A stretch of 60,056 bases of DNA from an uncultured Mucilaginibacter sp. (GTDB lineage: Bacteria; Bacteroidota; Bacteroidia; Sphingobacteriales; Sphingobacteriaceae), in NCBI RefSeq assembly GCF_937859865.1, contig NZ_CALMAT010000003.1, forward strand, positions 14,477-74,532. Reading direction: 5' to 3'. The stretch's first letter is position 1. Each line of letters begins with the position of its first letter. Below the pieces are notes generated by a model, which was not told where the DNA came from, searched no databases, and saw nothing but the letters and a program-made list of their open reading frames with translations. This document shows positions 54,301 through 60,056 of this stretch, piece by piece. A program made the translations under genes and the position numbers.

Positions 54301-55438
54301 CAATCAACTTCTTAAAATCGCTTTCGATGCCAAACGTGCTTTTTTAAATAAAACCGGATTGGGCAACTACAGCCGGACAACAATTCGGGCTTTGGCAAGG
54401 CATGTTCTGCAAAACGAATATTTTTTATACACGCCAACAGTTGGGGAAGAAACAAGGCCGTTATTTTTGTTTAGCTTAAATAACATACAAGTTAAAACGC
54501 CTGCTATCGCAATTTTTAAATCTTTTTGGCGAAGTAAAGGCATTATCAAAGATTTAAAGCGCGATAAAATTCAGCTTTACCACGGTTTGAGCCAGGAGCT
54601 GCCGATCGGTATCAAAAAAAGTGGTATAAAAACAGTAGTTACCATCCACGATTTGATCTATCTGAAATATCCAAAATACTTTGACTGGATTGACCGGAAA
54701 ATTTATGAATGGAAAGCCAGGAATGCCTGTGAAAATGCGGATTTGGTGATTGCCGTAAGCGAACAAACCAAAGCAGATTTAATCAGTTTTTTCAACATCA
54801 ACCCTGAAAAAATAAAAGTTGTTTATCAAGGATGGAATTCAGATTTCACGCTAAAAGAAGTTGATGCGCTAAAACAATCAGTCCAAAAACGGTATCAGCT
54901 TCCGCAAAAATTTATATTGAACGTTGGCACGATAGAAACCCGAAAAAACCTGCTGCTGGTGGTAAAAGCTTTAAAAAATATTCCGGCTGATGTTTCTTTG
55001 GTTGTTATCGGGCGCGAAACCGAATATGCCGAAAAGGTCAAAAAACTGGTGGTAAAAGAAGCATTGCAAAAGCGCGTCATTTTTTTAAAAAACATTTCTT
55101 TTTACGATTTGCCATCTATCTATCATCTCGCACAGGTTTTTGTTTATCCCTCACGTTACGAAGGTTTTGGTATCCCGGTTTTGGAAGCTTTAACTTCGGG
55201 CACACCAGTTGTTGCGGCAACAGGTTCTTGTTTGGAAGAAGCCGGCGGGCCAGATAGCTTTTATGTTGATCCGGACGACGCAGTTGGCCTTGCAGAAAAA
55301 GTAAATTTGATTTTGCAAAACGATCAGCTTAGATTAAAAATGAAAGCACAAGGTTTTGAATATGCAAAACGTTTTCGGGAAGAAAACATTGCAAAAAATT
55401 TGATGGACGTGTATCTGCAAGTATTAAATAATGCTTAG
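54296..55438 (+). CDS. GT4-type glycosyltransferase
   Basis: 380 residues with GT-B fold of family 4: N-terminal domain with FDAKRAFLNKTGLGNYSRT, C-terminal nucleotide-sugar domain with ILNVGTIETRKNLLLVV, the EX7E motif region YPSRYEGFGIPVLEAL and GTPVVAATGSCLEEA. Donor and acceptor unknown; likely surface polysaccharide. The stop overlaps the next gene by 8 bases. A copy of the dispersed word lies at 55053-55064 (VKEAL) and one of the second form at 54627-54637. Confidence 0.9.
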   Translation: MNNQLLKIAFDAKRAFLNKTGLGNYSRTTIRALARHVLQNEYFLYTPTVGEETRPLFLFSLNNIQVKTPAIAIFKSFWRSKGIIKDLKRDKIQLYHGLSQELPIGIKKSGIKTVVTIHDLIYLKYPKYFDWIDRKIYEWKARNACENADLVIAVSEQTKADLISFFNINPEKIKVVYQGWNSDFTLKEVDALKQSVQKRYQLPQKFILNVGTIETRKNLLLVVKALKNIPADVSLVVIGRETEYAEKVKKLVVKEALQKRVIFLKNISFYDLPSIYHLAQVFVYPSRYEGFGIPVLEALTSGTPVVAATGSCLEEAGGPDSFYVDPDDAVGLAEKVNLILQNDQLRLKMKAQGFEYAKRFREENIAKNLMDVYLQVLNNA

Positions 55439-55997
55439 GGACGAAGTTGCCAAAGCACTAAAAATAGTACAGGAAGGCGGCATCATCCTCTATCCGACCG
55501 ACACGATTTGGGGAATTGGCTGCGATGCGACCAATACCGAAGCCGTCAAAAAAATTTACCAATTGAAGCAGCGCGAAGAAAGCAAAAGTATGATCATTTT
55601 GCTGGACAACGACAACAAGCTTTTGAGTTATGTACGCGAAGTGCCGGATATTGCTTATGATTTGATCGAATTTGCCGAAAATCCGCTCACGTTAATCCTT
55701 TCTGGTGCCAAAAATATTTCTCCGGCTTTAATCAATGCCGATGGCAGCATTGGCATCCGCGTAGTAAAGCACGAACTTTGCCAGCAATTGATCCAGCGTT
55801 TGCGCAAACCGCTGGTTTCTACTTCAGCCAATATCAGCGGCAAACCATCGCCAAAAAACTTTAGTGAAGTTTCTCCCGAAATTATTGAAGGTGTGGATTA
55901 TGTGGTTGATTTAGAACAGCACGACTTGCAGCAAAAAAAACCATCCACCATTATGAAACTGGAAGCCGACGGTCGTTTTAGCTTTATCAGAAAGTAA
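55431..55997 (+). CDS. L-threonylcarbamoyladenylate synthase (Sua5/YciO/YrdC)
   Basis: 188 residues. Makes threonylcarbamoyl-AMP for the t6A modification of ANN-decoding tRNAs. Motifs: GGIILYPTDTIWGIGCDA, the SKSMIILL and KPLVSTSANISGKPSP segments. The ATG at 55431 lies inside the end of the glycosyltransferase (8-base overlap), so it is translationally coupled. In this cluster cca and miaA are also tRNA maturation genes. Confidence 0.92.
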   Translation: MLRDEVAKALKIVQEGGIILYPTDTIWGIGCDATNTEAVKKIYQLKQREESKSMIILLDNDNKLLSYVREVPDIAYDLIEFAENPLTLILSGAKNISPALINADGSIGIRVVKHELCQQLIQRLRKPLVSTSANISGKPSPKNFSEVSPEIIEGVDYVVDLEQHDLQQKKPSTIMKLEADGRFSFIRK

Positions 55998-56004
55998 TAA
56001 TCAC

Positions 56005-56012
56005 TATTTTTG
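56005..56012 (+). promoter_or_regulatory. -7 promoter element TATTTTTG upstream of cca
   Basis: Fits TAnnTTTG; the predicted start site is at the beginning of the inverted pair that forms the cca leader. Confidence 0.5.
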
Positions 56013-56017
56013 CACGC

Positions 56018-56055
56018 TAAAAGAAGCATCTGCAAAACTATTGATGCTTCTTTTA
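56018..56055. repeat. Inverted pair of the dispersed word in the cca leader
   Basis: TAAAAGAAGCAT (56018-56029) and ATGCTTCTTTTA (56044-56055), both exact, separated by 14 bases; one more outer C/G pair. It sits between the Sua5-type stop and the cca start, so it could end the first transcript or shape the cca leader. Confidence 0.85.
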
Positions 56056-56082
56056 TCCATATAAAATTGGTACGCAAAATTG

Positions 56083-57498
56083 ATGAAACAACATCTGCAG
56101 CATCCGGTATTTCAAATTATTTCGAACGTTGCTTCCGGCAAACAAGTTCAAGCATTTGTGATCGGCGGCTACGTGCGAGATTTGTTTTTGAAACGCCTTT
56201 CTGCTGATATTGACGTTGTTGTTTTAGGAAACGGAATCGCTTTTGCCGAAGAAGTTGCGCAAAAACTCAAGGTAAAAGTTTCGGTTTTTAAAAATTTTGG
56301 CACGGCAAGTTTGAAATACAAAAACTTAGATTTAGAGTTTGTTGGCGCGCGAAAAGAATCATATCGGGCAGAATCACGCAAACCAATTGTAGAAGACGGC
56401 ACTTTGGAAGACGACCAAAACCGCCGCGATTTTACCATCAACGCTTTGGCCATTGCTTTAAATGAAGAAGATTTTGGCGAGCTGATTGATCCTTTTCAAG
56501 GTGTAAATGATTTGGAAAACAAGCTGATCCGTACGCCTTTAGATGCTGAAATCACTTTTTCTGATGACCCGCTGCGGATGATGCGTGCCGTCCGTTTTGC
56601 TGCCCAGTTAAGTTTTACCATTGATCCGGCAGCGTTGGAAGCGATCAAAACAAACCGCGAACGGATTAAAATTGTATCGCAGGAACGGATTACAGACGAA
56701 CTGAACAAAATCATTGCTTCGCCAAAACCTTCTGTTGGTTTCAACTATCTTTTTGATACCGGATTGCTGCAACTCATCTTCCCGCAAATGGTGGTATTGC
56801 AAGGCGTAGAAATTGTGAACGGACAAGGCCATAAAGACAATTTTTACCACACCTTGCAAGTGCTGGATAATATTTCGGAAAACACAACTGATTTGTGGTT
56901 GCGTTGGGCTGCAATTTTGCACGATATTGCCAAACCAGCAACCAAACGTTTTGAGCCTGGCCACGGCTGGACTTTTCACGGCCACGAAGATAAAGGTGCG
57001 CGGATGGTGCCAAAAATATTTGCCCAGTTAAAACTTCCGCTCAACGAAAAGTTAAAATTAGTGCAGAAATTAGTACAGTTGCACATGCGCCCCATTGTTT
57101 TGGCGCAAGAAATTGTAACGGATTCGGCGGTGCGGCGTTTACTTTTTGATGCAGGCGATGACATTGAAGGCTTGATGCTGCTTTGCAACGCCGATGTTAC
57201 CACTAAAAATGAGTATAAAGTAAAAAAATACCGCAACAATTTTGAACGCGTTAAGCAGAAATTGAAAGATGTGGAAGAGCGCGATCGCATCCGCAACTGG
57301 CAACCGCCTGTTAGCGGCGAAGATATTATGGAAACCTTTGGCATTAAGGCCGGAAGGGAAGTTGGCATCATTAAAAGCAGCATACGCGATGCGATTTTGG
57401 AAGGCGAAATTTTTAACTCCCGGCCCGAAGCTTTAAAACTGATGATTAAAAAAGGGGAAGATATTGGCTTAAAAGTTGTAGCAAAAATTTTAAATTAA
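56083..57498 (+). CDS. cca: CCA tRNA nucleotidyltransferase with HD domain
   Basis: 471 residues from ATG 56083 (a TTG just upstream is less likely). Adds or repairs the 3' CCA of tRNAs. N-terminal polymerase head with GGYVRD and DIDVVVLG, neck DEDDPLRMMRAVRFAA-like (FSDDPLRMMRAVRFAAQ), and an HD phosphohydrolase domain with HDIAKPATK (about residue 286). Neighbours include other tRNA maturation genes. Confidence 0.93.
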   Translation: MKQHLQHPVFQIISNVASGKQVQAFVIGGYVRDLFLKRLSADIDVVVLGNGIAFAEEVAQKLKVKVSVFKNFGTASLKYKNLDLEFVGARKESYRAESRKPIVEDGTLEDDQNRRDFTINALAIALNEEDFGELIDPFQGVNDLENKLIRTPLDAEITFSDDPLRMMRAVRFAAQLSFTIDPAALEAIKTNRERIKIVSQERITDELNKIIASPKPSVGFNYLFDTGLLQLIFPQMVVLQGVEIVNGQGHKDNFYHTLQVLDNISENTTDLWLRWAAILHDIAKPATKRFEPGHGWTFHGHEDKGARMVPKIFAQLKLPLNEKLKLVQKLVQLHMRPIVLAQEIVTDSAVRRLLFDAGDDIEGLMLLCNADVTTKNEYKVKKYRNNFERVKQKLKDVEERDRIRNWQPPVSGEDIMETFGIKAGREVGIIKSSIRDAILEGEIFNSRPEALKLMIKKGEDIGLKVVAKILN

Positions 57499-57530
57499 CG
57501 AACGATTAATCATTATAAAAAATATCAGGA

Positions 57531-58169
57531 ATGGCAGTTTACAGGTTTAAAGTGAGTTTTGAAGATTACGATGACGTTGTCAGAGAAGTTGAAATTCAAT
57601 CTAAACAAACATTTGAAGATTTACACCGCATTATCCAGCAGTCAACCGGTTACAACCCCGAGGCTTCTTCCTCTTTCTACGTTAGCAACGATCATTGGAT
57701 CAAAAGCGATGAGATTGCGTTTATGCCTTCTGCCAAAAAAATTGACCGCGGTGTTGCTTTGATGGAAAACTCTAAACTAAGCAGCTTTATTGATGACCCT
57801 CACCAAAAATTTTACTACACCTACAATTTCGATCGGCCGTATGATTTTCATGTCGAGTTGATAAAAATACTGTTGGATGATACGACCGGAAAAGTTTACC
57901 CGCAAATTGTGCGTTCTGCGGGCGATGCGCCAAAACCATTTGGCGCCGTAGCTGCCGTTCCGGTTGCTGATGGCGATGCCGAGGATTTCGACTTTTTGCA
58001 TGAAGAAGGTTTAAACCCGGAAGACGGCCACGATTTTACCGAACTGGACGAAGTGGACGATGTGCCGGCTGTAGACGAGGAAGAAGCGGAAGACGAGTTT
58101 GCCGATGACGAATTTGCTGACAATGGACACATTGAAGACGAAGAACACGGTGCAAAAGAAGATTATTAA
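57531..58169 (+). CDS. Plasmid pRiA4b ORF-3-like / IS1096-passenger TnpR-like protein
   Basis: 212 residues. Residues 1-145 match the pRiA4b ORF-3-like fold (YRFKVSFEDYDDVVREVEIQ, LHRIIQQSTGYN, FYYTYNFDRPYDFHVEL). The C-terminal about 60 residues are strongly acidic (EEEAEDEFADDEFADNGHIEDEEHG). Despite the name, no transposon features are present; it sits 32 bases downstream of cca in a housekeeping run. Function unknown. Confidence 0.8.
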   Translation: MAVYRFKVSFEDYDDVVREVEIQSKQTFEDLHRIIQQSTGYNPEASSSFYVSNDHWIKSDEIAFMPSAKKIDRGVALMENSKLSSFIDDPHQKFYYTYNFDRPYDFHVELIKILLDDTTGKVYPQIVRSAGDAPKPFGAVAAVPVADGDAEDFDFLHEEGLNPEDGHDFTELDEVDDVPAVDEEEAEDEFADDEFADNGHIEDEEHGAKEDY

Positions 58170-58175
58170 ACCTGA

Positions 58176-58187
58176 TGCTTCTTTTAC
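58176..58187 (+). repeat. Dispersed word in the gap before miaA
   Basis: Exact ATGCTTCTTTTA, 6 bases after the previous stop, followed by CTGTGCAAAAATTGG. Confidence 0.8.
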
Positions 58188-58214
58188 TGTGCAAAAATTG
58201 GTAAACAAAAAGCC

Positions 58215-59126
58215 TTGGTAAAGGCAAAATACATTTTAATTTCAGTTTGCGGGCCAACGGCAGCCGGAAAAACTACTTTGGCAATCGAGTTGGCAAAGTA
58301 TTTTCAAACAGAAATTATTTCAGCGGATTCGAGGCAATTTTATCGCGAAACGGAAATCGGAACAGCAAAACCATCCACCGAAGAATTGGCTGCGGTTCCG
58401 CATCATTTTATTAATTCGCATTCCATCACCGAAAATTTTTCTGTTGCCGATTTTGAAAAAGCAGCGTTAACAAAGCTGGAAGAACTATTTCAGCAACACA
58501 AAATTGTGCTGATGGTTGGTGGTTCCGGTTTGTATTTGCAGGCCATTTATCAGGGTTTTGATGATTTGCCCAATGCCGAACCGCAGGAAAGGGAACATTG
58601 GAACCAAGCTTATCAGGAGTTTGGTTTGGAATATTTGCAAAACCAGTTGAAAATTCTCGATCCCGAATATTATGAACAAGTTGACCTGCAAAACCCACAG
58701 CGCATCATCCGTGCTTTGGAAATTTCTGCTTCCACCGGAAAACCATTTTCTTCTTTCCTTACCAAAACCAAGAAGGAACGAGATTTTAAAATTATCAAAA
58801 TAGGTATCAACCCGGAAAGAGCGATTTTATATGAGCGCATTAATAACCGTGTTGATGAAATGGTTAAAAACGGCTTGGTAAAAGAAGCATCGGATTTGTT
58901 ACCGCAGCAACATTTAAATGCTTTAAATACGGTTGGTTACAAAGAAATTTTTGATGCTTTTAATAAAAAAACACCGGTAAAAGAAGCATTGACATTGATC
59001 AAACAAAACACGCGGCATTTTGCAAAAAGGCAAATCACCTGGTTTAAAAAAGATCAGGAGATTTTATGGTTTGATTCGCCGGACTTGCAAGCAGTTCTTT
59101 CCGTTTTACTTCCTTTAATTGGTTAA
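58215..59126 (+). CDS. miaA: tRNA dimethylallyltransferase
   Basis: 303 residues. Adds the isopentenyl group to A37 of tRNAs reading UNN codons. P-loop GPTAAGKTTLA at about residues 13-23, SADSRQFYRETEIGTAKP and the late ITWFKKDQEILWFD are family signatures. I use TTG 58215; no ATG fits. Two exact copies of the dispersed word lie 99 bases apart, at 58879-58890 (VKEAS) and 58978-58989 (VKEAL). Its stop overlaps that of the convergent glycosyltransferase by 4 bases. Confidence 0.93.
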   Translation: MVKAKYILISVCGPTAAGKTTLAIELAKYFQTEIISADSRQFYRETEIGTAKPSTEELAAVPHHFINSHSITENFSVADFEKAALTKLEELFQQHKIVLMVGGSGLYLQAIYQGFDDLPNAEPQEREHWNQAYQEFGLEYLQNQLKILDPEYYEQVDLQNPQRIIRALEISASTGKPFSSFLTKTKKERDFKIIKIGINPERAILYERINNRVDEMVKNGLVKEASDLLPQQHLNALNTVGYKEIFDAFNKKTPVKEALTLIKQNTRHFAKRQITWFKKDQEILWFDSPDLQAVLSVLLPLIG

Positions 59127-60056
59127 TTTTCGTTTTCCAATTCCTGATAAAGCAATTCGTATTGCGCCGCAACTTTTACTTTTGAGAAACGCTTTGCATT
59201 TTCAAAGCCTTTTTTAACGAGTTCATTTCTTAAATCTTCATTACCAATTAACGTTAGGATTCCATTTTTAATTGAATCAACATCAAAAGGATCAACCAAC
59301 AAAGCAGCGTTTCCGGCAACTTCCGGCATGGATGAACAATTAGCAGTAACCACCGCCAAACCGCAAGCATTGGCTTCAATAATTGGCAACCCAAAACCTT
59401 CTACGGTTGAAACGAAAGTTAACAAATCAGCATTTTGATATTCCAAATATAATTCCTGCTCAGTTAAATCCAGCTTGTTTATAACTTGTATTTGATACTT
59501 GTTAAGTATTTCTTTTTGCCGTTTATCCAACTTTCCGATAATAGTTAAAGTACAAGGAATTCCAAAAAGCGCTTCTGCCAAACATTCTATATTTTTGTTG
59601 AACGCTGTGCCAACTTGTAAAAGTTTAAGTTTGAATTGATTAAACTTTAGGTTTTGAATTGGACGAAAAGTATCCGAAATAAAGTTTGGAATTACTTTGA
59701 TTTTAGTTGGATCAACTTGCACATATTTTAAAACTTCAGCCTTAGTTGCTTCCGAAATTACCGTAACCCGATGTGCAAACTTTACCGGCAATACAATCCA
59801 AAACCATTTTAAGATGCTTCTTTTAATGCCATTATTTTGGTGCAGAAAGGCCAGATCGTGGATCGTTAAAACACGATGACTAAACCAAGCACCTAAAATA
59901 GCGTAATGTACATCGCCGGTTACATGAACAATTTTGTTTCGAAATGAAAGCAGCGAACAGATATTGACAACGCGGTTTAGAATTGAATTGCTAAACCGGG
60001 AAAGAACATATTTATCAATGCTGCGCGAAGTTTGTAAGGCTGTTTTAAGTTGATCG
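59123..60056 (-). CDS. GT4-type glycosyltransferase (cut by window edge)
   Basis: The frame is open from the window edge on the minus strand to the TAA at 59123. A Met at 59791 would begin a short version, but the upstream frame continues without a stop and carries typical GT4 N-terminal sequence (VHVTGDVHYAILGAW and RVLTIHDLAFLHQNNG), so the true start is outside the window. The C-terminal domain shows ISEATKAEVLKY, LLQVGTAFNKNIECL, STVEGFGLPIIEAN and GNAALLVDPFD. The dispersed word at 59814-59825 is in frame (IKRSI). Confidence 0.88.
   Translation of the reverse strand, partial: DQLKTALQTSRSIDKYVLSRFSNSILNRVVNICSLLSFRNKIVHVTGDVHYAILGAWFSHRVLTIHDLAFLHQNNGIKRSILKWFWIVLPVKFAHRVTVISEATKAEVLKYVQVDPTKIKVIPNFISDTFRPIQNLKFNQFKLKLLQVGTAFNKNIECLAEALFGIPCTLTIIGKLDKRQKEILNKYQIQVINKLDLTEQELYLEYQNADLLTFVSTVEGFGLPIIEANACGLAVVTANCSSMPEVAGNAALLVDPFDVDSIKNGILTLIGNEDLRNELVKKGFENAKRFSKVKVAAQYELLYQELENEN

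Noticed and set aside
57531-58169. Insertion sequence suggested by the IS1096-passenger-like domain name
   Set aside because: No inverted terminal repeats, target duplications or transposase flank it.

Overview
The window looks like chromosomal housekeeping DNA from a Bacteroidota, most likely family Sphingobacteriaceae (Pedobacter/Mucilaginibacter-like). The evidence is the uppS-bamA-ompH-ompH-murI cluster, a porT gene of the type IX secretion system (T9SS) next to ubiE, a T9SS C-terminal sorting domain, a lipoprotein TamA variant (TamL) beside tamB, and promoters of the Bacteroidota -7 type TAnnTTTG. GC is moderate (about 40-45 percent by eye). I saw no rRNA, tRNA, CRISPR, prophage or transposase gene.

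Layout: 1-3213 holds complex I genes nuoL (cut by the window edge), K, J, I and H on the minus strand. 3290-12764 is a long minus-strand run: murI, two Skp-like chaperones, bamA, uppS, a DUF6089-like protein, nadK, a CBS protein, an alpha/beta hydrolase and yqeY. 12877-15705 holds an SDR, porT-ubiE and a VOC protein. 15773-17275 holds engB and a UbiA-family prenyltransferase, followed by a RES/Xre toxin-antitoxin (TA) pair. 18346-28950 holds an M3 peptidase, a DUF433 protein, PAP2, an amino acid permease, kup, a T9SS-tagged protein, a FAH-fold enzyme, an M23 peptidase, bcp and a half-size EamA transporter. 29119-30978 is an ECF sigma factor with two downstream envelope proteins. 31042-38710 holds an aminotransferase, a DUF58 protein, trxA flanked by two TA modules, and dnaE. 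39056-46409 is tamB-tamL. 46494-53004 holds a hydrolase, a retropepsin-like protein, a third decayed TA pair, gyrB, an OmpH-like lipoprotein, a guanine deaminase, an S4 protein and a small unknown. 53387-60056 holds dapD, a glycosyltransferase, a Sua5-type gene, cca, a pRiA4b-like protein, miaA and a glycosyltransferase cut by the edge.

The most striking signal is not a gene. A 12-base word, ATGCTTCTTTTA (reverse TAAAAGAAGCAT), and close variants recur about 57 times in 60 kb, against well under one expected by chance. It sits singly inside unrelated genes in several reading frames, over start and stop codons, and as inverted pairs at gene ends. Most copies are followed, on the same strand, by YC, a short spacer and an A/T tract. 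A second form, ATACTGTTTTTA, carries the same flank. This is the architecture of DNA uptake sequences (Haemophilus USS, Neisseria DUS). I propose it as an undescribed uptake-signal-like repeat; function is inference.

Three of the four toxin genes (MazF-, RelE- and YoeB-like) are broken by single-base frameshifts or a stop codon, while their antitoxin reading frames stay intact. Long housekeeping genes around them are unbroken.
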